Source: Candidatus Saccharimonadota bacterium
GTDB lineage: Bacteria; Patescibacteriota; Saccharimonadia; Saccharimonadales; Saccharimonadaceae
Direction: 5' to 3'
NCBI GenBank assembly: GCA_017510445.1
Contig: JAFWNF010000007.1
Coordinates: forward strand, 52,462 to 116,461
DNA length: 64,000 nucleotides
The position numbers were made by a program, and so were the translations under genes. The notes under the pieces were generated by a model. The model worked only from the letters and a program-made list of their open reading frames with translations. It ran no database searches and was not told the origin of the DNA. How positions within the stretch are numbered: the first letter of the stretch is position 1; every line of letters starts with the position of its first letter. Below, piece after piece: positions 7,301-16,681 of this stretch.

Positions 7301-8245
7301 ATGAAAAACCATAAGTATCTTTTTCTTTTGCTTCTACTTCCGGTTTTCCTTGCCATTTTGTTTTTTATCCCTTCCCGCGACACTCATGCTGACTTTGGCG
7401 ATTTCTCCAGCGGTTCAGATTATGGCGGAGGTAGCAGTAGCAGCCACAGTAGTAGTTCTTCAAGCTACAGTAGCCACGATTATAGTAGTTCGAGTTCTCG
7501 TTCCAGTCGAAGCTCATCTTCCGGTAGTTCGAGCGGAAGTAGCGATGCCTTTCTCATTTTATCCTTTTTCTTCTACATACCACTAGCCTATTTCTTCGGA
7601 TACTATTTTGGCAAACAAAAAGGAGTTTCACAAACCAAATTAACAGCCTCTACCTTAACCCCAACTCTCAAACCAATGTCCGAATACAAATCCGTTGATC
7701 CAGATTTTGACGAATCTGTATTCAAAGAAAAAGTCTCGAACCTCTATGTCCAATTCCAAAACGCCTGGCAAGCCAAAAACCTCGAAACTCTCCGCCCCTA
7801 CCTTACAGATATCGCCTTTGCCCAATACGATCGTCAACTCAACCGCTATCGAAATGCCGGTACCACCAACAAAATCGAAAAAATTGCCGTGCTTTCCGTT
7901 GATCTTAAAGGCTGGAGCCAAGATAACGGCAAAGATCAAATTGTAGCCCGTATCAAAACTCGCATCGTTGACTATGTCGTCAATGATAAAACCGGCAAAA
8001 TTGTTGAAGGAAGCGATCAGGTCGACAAATTCATGGAATATGAATGGAGCCTAATCCGCACTACTGGTATCGCAACCGTCACAAAAGACGGTACAACTCA
8101 CCAACGCTGTCCAAACTGCGGTGGTGCCATCAACATCAACGAAACAACGAAATGTTCCTACTGTCGCCATATTGTTTCAACCGATAAATTCAACTGGCTA
8201 GTCAGCACCATCAAAGGCATCTCTCAAAGAACTGGAAAAAAATGA
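7301..8245 (+). CDS. Exported Ser-rich membrane protein with Tim44-like domain and zinc ribbon
   Basis: 314 residues. Signal peptide at residues 1-30 (LLLLLPVFLAILFFI, cut near HAD), then a ~50-residue Ser/Gly low-complexity segment, a membrane segment near 85-105, a Tim44-like domain at ~125-255 (LYVQFQNAWQAKNLETLRPYL, then YEWSLIRT), and a C-terminal zinc ribbon, CPNCGG...CSYC. Tim44-like domains in bacteria occur in membrane proteins of unclear role. The mRNA is predicted leaderless: TGC-TATTAT at 7289-7294 ends 6 nt before the ATG. The next gene overlaps by 4 bp, so the protein is co-expressed with a permease. Confidence 0.7.
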   Translation: MKNHKYLFLLLLLPVFLAILFFIPSRDTHADFGDFSSGSDYGGGSSSSHSSSSSSYSSHDYSSSSSRSSRSSSSGSSSGSSDAFLILSFFFYIPLAYFFGYYFGKQKGVSQTKLTASTLTPTLKPMSEYKSVDPDFDESVFKEKVSNLYVQFQNAWQAKNLETLRPYLTDIAFAQYDRQLNRYRNAGTTNKIEKIAVLSVDLKGWSQDNGKDQIVARIKTRIVDYVVNDKTGKIVEGSDQVDKFMEYEWSLIRTTGIATVTKDGTTHQRCPNCGGAININETTKCSYCRHIVSTDKFNWLVSTIKGISQRTGKK

Positions 8246-9531
8246 GCCCTTCTCTAATCATCATAGTCGTCTCAATCATCTTGATGATTCTCTCTATTCT
8301 GTTCAAATGGGAACTAAAAATCAAAAAATTCCATCTAAAACTCTACTTTCTTTTTCCCTTCCTCTGCGCCTTGTTCCTCATTTTCTCAGGCGTCGTAGGG
8401 ACAGAAAGTCTAAAAAACCTCTTCTTCTCAAATTCCGAAATGAATTCCCTAAAAATCCTTGCTATCTTTCTCTCATTCTCCGGACTATCAATCCTCATCG
8501 ACGAGCTAGGCTTCTTTAAATTCCTCGCCCAAAAAATTGTAAAAAAATATAAACGAAACCAAACAACTCTTTTCGTTTCCTTCAGTATTTTAGTCGCCAT
8601 TCTAACCATCTTTACTTCAAATGACATTTTAATCTTGACTCTTACTCCATTCATTTGTCATTTTGCTAAACACGCAAAGATTAACCCCATTCCCTACGTC
8701 ATTACCGAATTCGTCATGGCAAATGTCTGGAGTATGTTCTTCTTTATCGGCAATCCTACCAATATTTATGTCAGCACCGTTTTTAAAATTCCCTTTAGCG
8801 AATATACATCAACTATGTTTCTCCCCACCATCTTCGCTGGAATCACAGCATTTTCTTTAACCTTTCTCATTTTTAAAAAGCATCTTAAAAAGCGCCTAGA
8901 TAATCCTGACGAAAAACCAATCAAATTAGCCAATTTCCCTTTAGTAGTTAGTCTCATAAGTCTCATCACTGCCATTATCTTTGTTGCCTTTAGTCAACCA
9001 CTTAATATTCCCGTGTGGTTTGCCCCTTTAATCTGTTGTTTCTCAGCCTACTCCATTGTTTTTTTCTATCTCCTTATCAAAAGAAAAAATTTCAAAACAC
9101 TCACAGCATCAATCAAAAAACTCCCTCTTGAAATAATTCCCTTCCTTCTCTCAATGTCTATTTTAGTCGAAGCTCTAAAAACTTCCGGAGTCATCGAACG
9201 TCTCGCTCAAGTACTCCAAAACAGCGACATCTTCACATTTGGCATACTCGCTTTCTTATCAGGCAATATCTTCAACAACATCCCAATGACAATGCTTTTT
9301 ACAAACCTTCTTTCGTTTATTGGGGCACCTGGAAAACTCGCTTATTCCCTAATTATCGCTTCAAACATCTGTGCTTTTCTTACGCCAATCGGTGCCCTCG
9401 CCGGTATTATGTTTATAAATATTTTAAAACACAACGGGATAAAATTCTCCTTCAAAAGATTTTTTATTTACGGGGCAATTATTTCGCTCCCCACACTTTT
9501 TGTCTCTCTCCTAGTTTTATACCTAATCTAG
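8242..9531 (+). CDS. ArsB/SLC13-type anion permease
   Basis: 429 residues with about ten to twelve hydrophobic segments throughout. The sequence FFIGNPTNIYVS near residue 170 matches the GNPTN signature of the ArsB/NhaD/SLC13 (ion transporter) superfamily, and a second half-repeat signature, SGNIFNNIPMTMLFTN, lies near residue 350, as expected for the inverted-repeat fold. Members exchange organic or inorganic anions, arsenite or Na+/H+; the substrate cannot be told. Its start overlaps the stop of the Tim44-like gene (ATGA), so they form an operon. No arsenic-resistance partners are present. Confidence 0.72.
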   Translation: MSPSLIIIVVSIILMILSILFKWELKIKKFHLKLYFLFPFLCALFLIFSGVVGTESLKNLFFSNSEMNSLKILAIFLSFSGLSILIDELGFFKFLAQKIVKKYKRNQTTLFVSFSILVAILTIFTSNDILILTLTPFICHFAKHAKINPIPYVITEFVMANVWSMFFFIGNPTNIYVSTVFKIPFSEYTSTMFLPTIFAGITAFSLTFLIFKKHLKKRLDNPDEKPIKLANFPLVVSLISLITAIIFVAFSQPLNIPVWFAPLICCFSAYSIVFFYLLIKRKNFKTLTASIKKLPLEIIPFLLSMSILVEALKTSGVIERLAQVLQNSDIFTFGILAFLSGNIFNNIPMTMLFTNLLSFIGAPGKLAYSLIIASNICAFLTPIGALAGIMFINILKHNGIKFSFKRFFIYGAIISLPTLFVSLLVLYLI

Positions 9532-9570
9532 ACCTAGCCACCAATTTTTGATAAAATAAATCTGTTATTT

Positions 9571-9646
9571 CTGGGTGTGGCGCAGTTGGTAGCGCGCAGC
9601 GTTCGGGACGCTGAGGTCGTCAGTTCAAGTCTGATCACCCAGACCA
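9571..9646 (+). tRNA. tRNA-Pro(CGG)
   Basis: CTGGGTG/CACCCAG acceptor stem, anticodon stem CAGCG/CGCTG with loop TTCGGGA (anticodon CGG), T-arm GTCAG-TTCAAGT-CTGAT, encoded CCA at 9644-9646. A hairpin with flanking A/T runs at about 9651-9686 follows as terminator. Confidence 0.95.
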
Positions 9647-9702
9647 TAAGAAAAACCCCACTTTTAGTAGGGAATTTTTCTTTTTAGACGCTCAAAAGAA
9701 AT

Positions 9703-9723
9703 GGTCTCGGTCCATCCGAGACC
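9703..9723. terminator. Hairpin between tRNA-Pro and the surface-protein gene
   Basis: GGTCTCGG / CCGAGACC stem with a 5-nt loop. T-rich flanks on both sides allow action in either direction, most usefully ending the convergent surface-protein transcript. Confidence 0.65.
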
Positions 9724-9779
9724 TTATCTTTCTATTATATCACACCATAAGCATTTTGTCAATATAGGGATATTCTTCC

Positions 9780-12700
9780 CTATTTTCTTCTCATCACTCT
9801 TCTACTCACAAAGAATGCGGAAGAGATTGTGACTGCCAACATGATTGTGACTGTTACGGCAGAATGATCGACAGTATTAAAGCCATGGTCACCTGATTTT
9901 TCGTTAGTGTTTGCTTGTTCTTCTCCATCCTCACCAGTATCAGGAATATCTGGTGTATCAGGCGTATTATTCTTCTTAGCAGTAAAGGTAGTGGCAATAA
10001 CGACATCTTCATCTTCTGTTGGTTCATCAAAGTAGACATCCATGGTATGTTCACCTTCAGTCAAGCCATCAAGATAGGCTTGTTTGAGCGTAACAATAGT
10101 ACTACCTTCTGTAATGTCATAATCAACGCCTTCAGTAATAACTGTTCCGTCTACTGTTACTTTGTAGTTAAAGAATTTGTTTGCTATATCTACTCTGAAT
10201 ACTGCCTGGTCAACTTCGTCTATTGTGTATTCTTGGTTTTTTAGCCATTCAGAGGCTGGAGTGTATTCCCTTTTATCAAAGACAGCAGTATATGTGATGT
10301 TACTTGTAGCTGGAGGAAGTTCGTCATTTGGTCCGTAGGTAGTTTCTCCATCAGACCATCCAATGAACTCGTATTGGTATTTTGGTGTAGTTTCTTTGGT
10401 TGGTTCAGTTGGTTTTTCTACTGGATCACCATAATGATAATCTGTTTTATCAGAAACACCAGTACCATCATCAAAGGATATAGTATACGCATCACCATGA
10501 ATGTGCACATATTTAGGAACATTTTCAAATACCATTCCATCAAAATCAACTGTTGGCTCTATCCCCTTATAACTAAAGTATGATCCGACAAAATAGGATT
10601 TCTCCCCCTCTTCTTCATCTTCTTTTTTAAAATTACCCACGACCACCTCTTTTTTATCGTCTGCTAAATGATCATCCACTACAACTAATCCATCTCCAAT
10701 CTTTATCGCCCAATCGTCTGGTAACTCTTCATATATCAAACTAATTGGGTCTCCGTCTTCCCCCTGTGCTGTTACGGCCACAGGCGTCATTCCTGTCTCC
10801 CCAACACTTATCGTTATATCTATATCCGTTCCGCTGAATTCTATTACTCCTCTATCGGGCAGTTTAGCGCCAGCATATCCTTCCATTGCTTCTATCTCTG
10901 CTCCAAAATCAGGATCACTCTCTTTAAGGTCTATTATGTCCCCCATATATCCCATGTCTGAACTGTTTACAACCCCAGCAAGATCCGCATAGATATTTGC
11001 AGTTCCTCCAGTAAATTTAGAGAACCCAGAATAAATTCCAATCCCAGGATAATAATCGCTAGCATGGCTTTCTATATTCAAATTCCCACCGTTCTGATTA
11101 AATGCAATCATTGCCATAATCATACCATTAACATTCAAATTGCCATCATTAAGAGTTACGCCATAGCCACCGCTAATGCCACAGACATTGGCCACTCCAT
11201 CATTCATAGTGAAGTTCGTTTTTGCCTGAATACCCATACAATCAACCTCTTCTCCTAAAGCATCTTCCAAAAAATCTTGTTTATTAACAAAAGTGTCTAG
11301 CATATCGGTATTAGCAAATTTATTCCTCACAATTTCAATTCCGTTTTCATTAATATTCAACTCCCCGTTACCATCCATCACAATTTTCGGTGCAACCATT
11401 CCAGCAGTATTGATTTTCCCATTGATAATCTTAATATTACTATTAAGATTATCGTCATCTCCACAAGCTATCATTAATGCGTTCAGTATACCATCATTTA
11501 CCAAAATACTCGCTATAGCGTCATCGTCATCTTCAAGGATAAGAAGATACAAATTCAATTCCCCACCATTAATAGTAACCGATGGGCTACCTTCTGTATC
11601 CCTAACCCTAAAATAACCAAAAAACGCTTCGCCACCGTTAACGACAACCTCATCATCAACTTGGACGTCACCAGCAATTTTTCCGCTGTTTATCGTCAGA
11701 CGGATCGCCCTAATTGCACCAACAATCTTCGGACCGTTACTATCTTCTGTTTGCCCATTTTCACCAAAAACTAAATCATCGGCCATTATAATCGTATCCC
11801 AATACCAAGGAGAGTCGTCATTAAGCTCAGATCCCACCATTTTAAGTGTACCATCGCCTTTTACTGTGACCGTGCCTTGGCCATACGAATAAATCGCAAA
11901 GTTTGGCGTTTCTTTGCCTAAATTTGGTAAAGGCATATCCGTAGAAAAAACATTATCACCATGGAGAACAATATCGACTGCTTCTCCTCCATTTTCTATC
12001 TTAATCGGCAAAAATGAGTAATCCGTCAATGTCAAAACGTCGTTTTCCGCATCCCAGCTTATCCCGTCGTTGCTAGTTCTCCAATCATAAGCATCACCGT
12101 TCGCATAGAATATGTCTCCATTTTGTTTAACAATTAAATAGTTTTCAGTCCAAGACGCATAAATCCGATATAGCATATTTCCTTCTTCATCGTATCCCCC
12201 TCCAGGAATATCATGTTCTATCAGAGTATCAGGATCGAAATCTTTCGTTCTATATGTATAGGATGTAGATGAGCCATGCTGTTCACGATGTTCATATGTA
12301 GCACTCCACTTCAAAAAACAACGTTTATCTGGAGTAATGGTTTGTCTGTCATATGGCATCGCGTCCAAATAATATTCTTTTCCCGACTGGCCTTGCGGGA
12401 CTTTTACGTTCGCAGTATAGGCTCCTCCTTGCGGAAAATCATCCGTGCACCAATTGCTATAGTTTAAATCCACATTAAAAGCCGGAACATATTTACCATA
12501 CAGATCGATTTCGTGTGTCGCAGGCGCATTATAGTCCTCGAATTTCGTCGTCAATCCCGGATCAGTATACCAACCATCAAGTTTATAACCATTATATGTA
12601 TCATAGTTTGTGAAACTGAATAATTCTCCTGCGAGAGCCGAATCGCGATGCAAAGATAAATTATCAGGTATGTTTTCTCCGTCAACAATATGATAGTTTA

Positions 12701-13982
12701 CATGATAATAAAATGTGTTGTCTCGGAATTTATATAGTTTCGAATTGTTGCCGCTATCCATGGCTATAAGAATAATTGAACCATCATCGTCCACCACTAT
12801 CCCTCTAACCGAGGAGAGCGTTACGTCTGAAGGGCTCCCCCACAGGATGGTTCCATTATCGTCATATTTTCTTAGGAAGTTAGTCGCCGAAGATGATCCA
12901 GCAATCAAATATTCTCTGTCTTTTGAATCATTAATCACATCCACACGGCCAATTGTCCCCGATGCAAAGAACTTCGATGATTCCGGTAAATTGAACTCTC
13001 GTGTAAATATCTCTGGGTAATACTGCCCCCTTAAGACAAAATGTCTCTCATCAAATGTAATAAAATCATAGTAATAATCGTTCCAACCTAAATTAAAATA
13101 ATAATCATCCGAAGACACAGTAGCAGAATCCAAAGTATCTGACTCTGTAATTTTTGCAATTAGAGGTCTCTTTCCGTAATAATCACTACTACCCGCATAA
13201 TAGCCAGTAAGTATAAAAAACTCGCCGCTGTTATTTGCTTTTTTGATTTTCGTATTTATGCTCGTCTGTCTTATACTCCCACCAATCGCGGGAACTTCTT
13301 GATACCAAACTAAATCCTCAGGGCAAACTTCCCCATCTGCTCTAGTTATCGTGCAGTCAAAAGAACTATTTATCTTCATTGCAAATGCCACACTGTCATT
13401 GTCTTTCGTATAAGAGCCTGAGATAATTAAACCACCGTCATCATCAACTAGTATAGAATTAAGCCTTGTGCCATAAAAAGTATCTGCCTGGTTCTTTTCT
13501 AGAATAAAGTACCCTGACTCTTTCATCGTGCCTTCAACTTCTTCAATTTTAGATACTACCCCAACATCAACACCAGAGCTACCTTCTTTTTTTACTTTTC
13601 CTACAGCTACGTAAGTTTCGTTACCTAGATCAACTGCATCATAAAAATAACTAACTCTCATATTTTCATAATTACCGCCGGATGCAGTACCAATTGACCA
13701 CTCTTCCACGCCGTCAGTATCCACTTTACTAACTCTCCCCATCGTTCTAGGATAGGAAGTAATCGAACCGGAAATTAAATATCCGTCAGTTGCTTTAGTA
13801 AAATTATATATGTCAGAATATAAAGGCCCACTTTTCTCCCAGACCAATTCTACAGGTTGGTCACCATCAGCTTTCACGCCATTCGAAATAATCACCCCAA
13901 ATGTTGCTCCCCCTACAAGGACAAACAAAAATATAATCAAAATTCCTAAAAATTTCTTTTTTCTTTTATAGTTTATACGCAT
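9780..13982 (-). CDS. Giant surface protein with beta-rich repeats and InlB-type B repeats
   Basis: 1400 residues. Lys-rich n-region and a hydrophobic export segment at residues ~10-30 (FLGILIIFLFVLVGGATFGVI). Residues ~45-430 contain recurring YLISGS / IIVDDDG-type segments suggestive of a beta-propeller. An InlB B-repeat-like unit follows (~430-510, YKLDGWYTDPGLTTKF). Residues ~640-1080 repeat strand motifs such as INGGELN and VNGGEAF, suggestive of a beta-helix. A second InlB-type unit lies near 1165-1240 (YEFIGWSDGETTYGP). The end has a spacer, a hydrophobic segment and a basic tail (RRVMRRK), so it is membrane-anchored outside the cell; no LPXTG is seen. The ATG at 13982 is chosen over a GTG six bases upstream because AGGAAG is well spaced to it. 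Probable adhesin; ligand unknown. Confidence 0.75.
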   Translation of the reverse strand: MRINYKRKKKFLGILIIFLFVLVGGATFGVIISNGVKADGDQPVELVWEKSGPLYSDIYNFTKATDGYLISGSITSYPRTMGRVSKVDTDGVEEWSIGTASGGNYENMRVSYFYDAVDLGNETYVAVGKVKKEGSSGVDVGVVSKIEEVEGTMKESGYFILEKNQADTFYGTRLNSILVDDDGGLIISGSYTKDNDSVAFAMKINSSFDCTITRADGEVCPEDLVWYQEVPAIGGSIRQTSINTKIKKANNSGEFFILTGYYAGSSDYYGKRPLIAKITESDTLDSATVSSDDYYFNLGWNDYYYDFITFDERHFVLRGQYYPEIFTREFNLPESSKFFASGTIGRVDVINDSKDREYLIAGSSSATNFLRKYDDNGTILWGSPSDVTLSSVRGIVVDDDGSIILIAMDSGNNSKLYKFRDNTFYYHVNYHIVDGENIPDNLSLHRDSALAGELFSFTNYDTYNGYKLDGWYTDPGLTTKFEDYNAPATHEIDLYGKYVPAFNVDLNYSNWCTDDFPQGGAYTANVKVPQGQSGKEYYLDAMPYDRQTITPDKRCFLKWSATYEHREQHGSSTSYTYRTKDFDPDTLIEHDIPGGGYDEEGNMLYRIYASWTENYLIVKQNGDIFYANGDAYDWRTSNDGISWDAENDVLTLTDYSFLPIKIENGGEAVDIVLHGDNVFSTDMPLPNLGKETPNFAIYSYGQGTVTVKGDGTLKMVGSELNDDSPWYWDTIIMADDLVFGENGQTEDSNGPKIVGAIRAIRLTINSGKIAGDVQVDDEVVVNGGEAFFGYFRVRDTEGSPSVTINGGELNLYLLILEDDDDAIASILVNDGILNALMIACGDDDNLNSNIKIINGKINTAGMVAPKIVMDGNGELNINENGIEIVRNKFANTDMLDTFVNKQDFLEDALGEEVDCMGIQAKTNFTMNDGVANVCGISGGYGVTLNDGNLNVNGMIMAMIAFNQNGGNLNIESHASDYYPGIGIYSGFSKFTGGTANIYADLAGVVNSSDMGYMGDIIDLKESDPDFGAEIEAMEGYAGAKLPDRGVIEFSGTDIDITISVGETGMTPVAVTAQGEDGDPISLIYEELPDDWAIKIGDGLVVVDDHLADDKKEVVVGNFKKEDEEEGEKSYFVGSYFSYKGIEPTVDFDGMVFENVPKYVHIHGDAYTISFDDGTGVSDKTDYHYGDPVEKPTEPTKETTPKYQYEFIGWSDGETTYGPNDELPPATSNITYTAVFDKREYTPASEWLKNQEYTIDEVDQAVFRVDIANKFFNYKVTVDGTVITEGVDYDITEGSTIVTLKQAYLDGLTEGEHTMDVYFDEPTEDEDVVIATTFTAKKNNTPDTPDIPDTGEDGEEQANTNEKSGDHGFNTVDHSAVTVTIMLAVTISSAFFVSRRVMRRK

Positions 13983-14130
13983 AAACACTTCCTTTTTTTT
14001 GTTGACCTATTTTTCTCTATTTAACCACAATCGTTTTCTAGCCACAATAGTTTTTTTAATTCACTTTAATAAAATATTTAAGCTCTTGTAAAAATTTGTT
14101 TACATAAGAAATTAGTCTTTTTTCAACGAA

Positions 14131-14303
14131 GACAGAAAATAGCGAAATTCGTCGCTTCGCTCCGAAAAACAAACCCAATTCGAGAGGATTCGCCTCCAAG
14201 AAAATGGAACAGAAAATACCTGCATTTTCTGGACGACAACGCAGTAAAACAAAAACATGGACGTCAGATTGATGTTTTCTTCATGCGAAGCGCTATTTCT
14301 GAT
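14131..14303. repeat. ~170-bp imperfect palindromic element
   Basis: Outer arms CAGAAAATAGCG (14133-14144) and CGCTATTTCTG (14291-14301), next arms CTTCGC (14155-14160) and GCGAAG (14285-14290), and a central hairpin CCAAGAAAATG (14196-14206) / CATTTTCTGG (14223-14232). It fills most of the gene-free gap between the surface-protein gene and tRNA-Ser(GGA). A minus-strand frame through it is open but has no coding signals. It is laid out like the element at 23653-23850. Confidence 0.55.
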
Positions 14304-14319
14304 AGAGCGAGCATGAAAA

Positions 14320-14336
14320 AACGCCAATATGGCGTT
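14320..14336 (-). terminator. Terminator of tRNA-Ser(GGA)
   Basis: AACGCC / GGCGTT stem with a 5-nt loop; on the minus strand it is followed by a run of T. It lies just downstream of the tRNA 3' end. Confidence 0.75.
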
Positions 14337-14341
14337 CATGA

Positions 14342-14431
14342 TGGCGGAAGCGAGAGGATTCGAACCTCCGGTACGGTTACCCGCACACACGCTTTCCAAG
14401 CGTGCTCCTTAAACCACTCGGACACACTTCC
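14342..14431 (-). tRNA. tRNA-Ser(GGA)
   Basis: GGAAGTG acceptor strand pairs with CGCTTCC (one G-U); anticodon stem CACGC/GCGTG with loop TTGGAAA (anticodon GGA); long variable arm; T-arm GAGG-TTCGAAT-CCTC; encoded CCA at 14342-14344. Confidence 0.95.
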
Positions 14432-14470
14432 GTCCCAAAAATTATACTAAAATTTTCCCAAAAACACAAA

Positions 14471-16627
14471 CTAATCTTTCAGCGACTCTTTAATGAGTGA
14501 CAGCTTAATCTTAGCGTTTTCGTTTGACATACCTTGAGTGCTCGCAATAATCGTTGCCACCCGTCCATCACTCACTCCCCAGGAAATCAATTTCTTCAAG
14601 TTTTCATCTTTTTTCAAATACTCATCCGAAAGGCAGTCTGCCAATCGATCCCGATTTGATCCTTGAAGATATTTTTTTCGCATTTCTGAAAACTCATCAT
14701 TTTCAAACAAATCTTCAATAAATTCGTCGTAGTTAGCATCTTCTGCTTTTTCAGAACGCATCGCTTTTCCGCCTCTCACTCTTTCATATCCACCTTCCAA
14801 GATACCTTTGTCCATATCGAAATCACCCATTCTCATCCTGTCTAAAAATATTTTCAAAGTCTCTGTTTCATGTGCAATTTCAATCAAGTCTTCAAAATTA
14901 TCCATATACGACTCTGGCGTAATCTTGCTGAAAATCCCTCTTGCTGTTTCTTTTGGATCATCCGAACTGTCTAGTTCCTCTCTAAATTTTCCAATCCTTG
15001 TAACAACAACATCTTTACCATTTCTTTTAATTCTCTCGTATCTTTTATAAACTATCTCTGCCTTTCCGTCTATTCTGCCTTCGCCCTTTTCTAGTTGTAT
15101 GGTGCGCATCATGTTTACATAACACCTATCACAAACCGGTTTTCCTTCTTCAAATTTTCGTAGTCCAAAGAAATGCCCTCTTCCAAACATAATCTGGTCA
15201 TTTTCCATATCTTCATAAACACCAGCACACTCCTTCAGTCTAACGTAAAGATCACGATCAGAAACTTTTCCAAACTCTTCTTTTGCGCCAGTCATTACCG
15301 ACAGACTTCTCATCGTTGAACAAAGCGACTTCCACATTTGATCCTTAATTTTCTCAACATCACTTATTTCGTCATCATTTAAAACCGATCTACCGTGTAT
15401 TTTTCTCGCGCGCATTTTTTCGGCTTTTTGAAGCATTAATTCGCATTGTTCAAACATCTCACTCGAAACGAAAAACGCATTCCTTAAATTTGCAAGATTA
15501 TCCGCACGAATATTAATTATATTTAAAAACGATTTCTCATCATCACTACGAAATTCCCCCGGTTTTTCTAAAATTCGATTTACCTTTTCAAATTCCTCAT
15601 CAGACAAAAGCTTTTTATTATTAGTTTGGCTTAAAACTTCTAAACTATATTTAATATCCTCATTCCCGTAAGAATACGCTGAATCTGTAATCCTAAAATC
15701 TTTATCATAATCAAGCGCAATCTTAAATAACGGCATTCTTCTTGGCCCAGTTTTGCCATCCAAAACGCAATATTTTACCCGCGAATATCCAAAAGGAACT
15801 TTCGACACACCAAAGTCTTCCGATGATGTATTTTCTAACTTGAACAACAATTTTCTTTCGTCATTATTCGTCGTCGTGTCAAATGCTACCGGAATTTTTT
15901 CACCATTAATTTCAAGTTGAGTGTAATAATCTACGTGGTTGACCACATCATCGTACTCTAGCGCATGCTTAACTTTCCCCACTTTTGGTACGGCATTCGG
16001 CCTCATATTCGAGGCTCTTCCTAGCCAACTATTTAAAACAATCCCTGCAGGAAAAAATCTTTCAAACCTGTGTCCAATTTTTTCCTCGTCATCATCACTT
16101 ACCTCATCAAAAGCACGGTCTTTTTTTATCCCGTTCATAAATGCTAAATCTGAATCAACTTCAAATCTTCTAAAATAATTGTACGGATTGTCCCACTTCA
16201 GATTATAAAACTGTTCAAAAACTTTTTTTCCGAAACCCGACTTATTATGCTTTCTTTCATAATTATCAAGATCACCCTGCGACATCAAATCGGTAGTATA
16301 CATGTCTCTTAGATTTTCCGGCTCATCTTCTTCCAACAATTCTTCATCTTCTCTTTTACTTTCCTTTGCTAATCCTCTCTCATACTCTTTTTTCACATCT
16401 TCAGCAATATGACAGCTACCAGGGTCAACATCCTCTTTACTAGCATTTCCCAAAATCTCCGTTACTCTTTTGACCTTCATAAATTTTTCGTGTTTTCTCA
16501 AGTCCTCAAGTGGCAAATAATCAAAAGCTCGAAGTATTTCTTCAATTTCATCATAGTCATCAGCTGAAAGTACATCATTCGCGTTGATCATGTTTCGATT
16601 AAAGTTTTTTTCGCCCTTAAAATCCAT
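14471..16627 (-). CDS. Large unrecognised cytoplasmic protein
   Basis: 718 residues, not recognised. It is highly charged and mostly helical, with no signal peptide or membrane segment. A CDRCY motif around residue 500 could bind metal with other Cys residues. The last ~45 residues (LISWGVSDGRVATIIASTQGMS) look like a small helical module with a helix-turn-helix flavour, resembling the end of recombination-regulator-type repeats, but this is only an impression. TGT-TAAAAT on the minus strand ends 6 nt before the ATG and there is no Shine-Dalgarno site, predicting a leaderless mRNA. It is divergent from tsaD, with 54 bp between the two starts. A family of large CPR orphans is likely; function unknown. 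Confidence 0.65.
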   Translation of the reverse strand: MDFKGEKNFNRNMINANDVLSADDYDEIEEILRAFDYLPLEDLRKHEKFMKVKRVTEILGNASKEDVDPGSCHIAEDVKKEYERGLAKESKREDEELLEEDEPENLRDMYTTDLMSQGDLDNYERKHNKSGFGKKVFEQFYNLKWDNPYNYFRRFEVDSDLAFMNGIKKDRAFDEVSDDDEEKIGHRFERFFPAGIVLNSWLGRASNMRPNAVPKVGKVKHALEYDDVVNHVDYYTQLEINGEKIPVAFDTTTNNDERKLLFKLENTSSEDFGVSKVPFGYSRVKYCVLDGKTGPRRMPLFKIALDYDKDFRITDSAYSYGNEDIKYSLEVLSQTNNKKLLSDEEFEKVNRILEKPGEFRSDDEKSFLNIINIRADNLANLRNAFFVSSEMFEQCELMLQKAEKMRARKIHGRSVLNDDEISDVEKIKDQMWKSLCSTMRSLSVMTGAKEEFGKVSDRDLYVRLKECAGVYEDMENDQIMFGRGHFFGLRKFEEGKPVCDRCYVNMMRTIQLEKGEGRIDGKAEIVYKRYERIKRNGKDVVVTRIGKFREELDSSDDPKETARGIFSKITPESYMDNFEDLIEIAHETETLKIFLDRMRMGDFDMDKGILEGGYERVRGGKAMRSEKAEDANYDEFIEDLFENDEFSEMRKKYLQGSNRDRLADCLSDEYLKKDENLKKLISWGVSDGRVATIIASTQGMSNENAKIKLSLIKESLKD

Positions 16628-16681
16628 GTCTAAATTTTAACACAAATACCGTAATGCTTAAAATTATGTTATAATATAAAA

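Noticed and set aside
4551..9646. tRNA genes as integration sites for a genomic island
   Set aside because: No integrase and no duplicated tRNA 3' end bounding the genes between them was found.
14112..14399. 95-residue open frame on the minus strand
   Set aside because: It runs through tRNA-Ser(GGA), its terminator and the large palindrome; no ribosome site or promoter fits.
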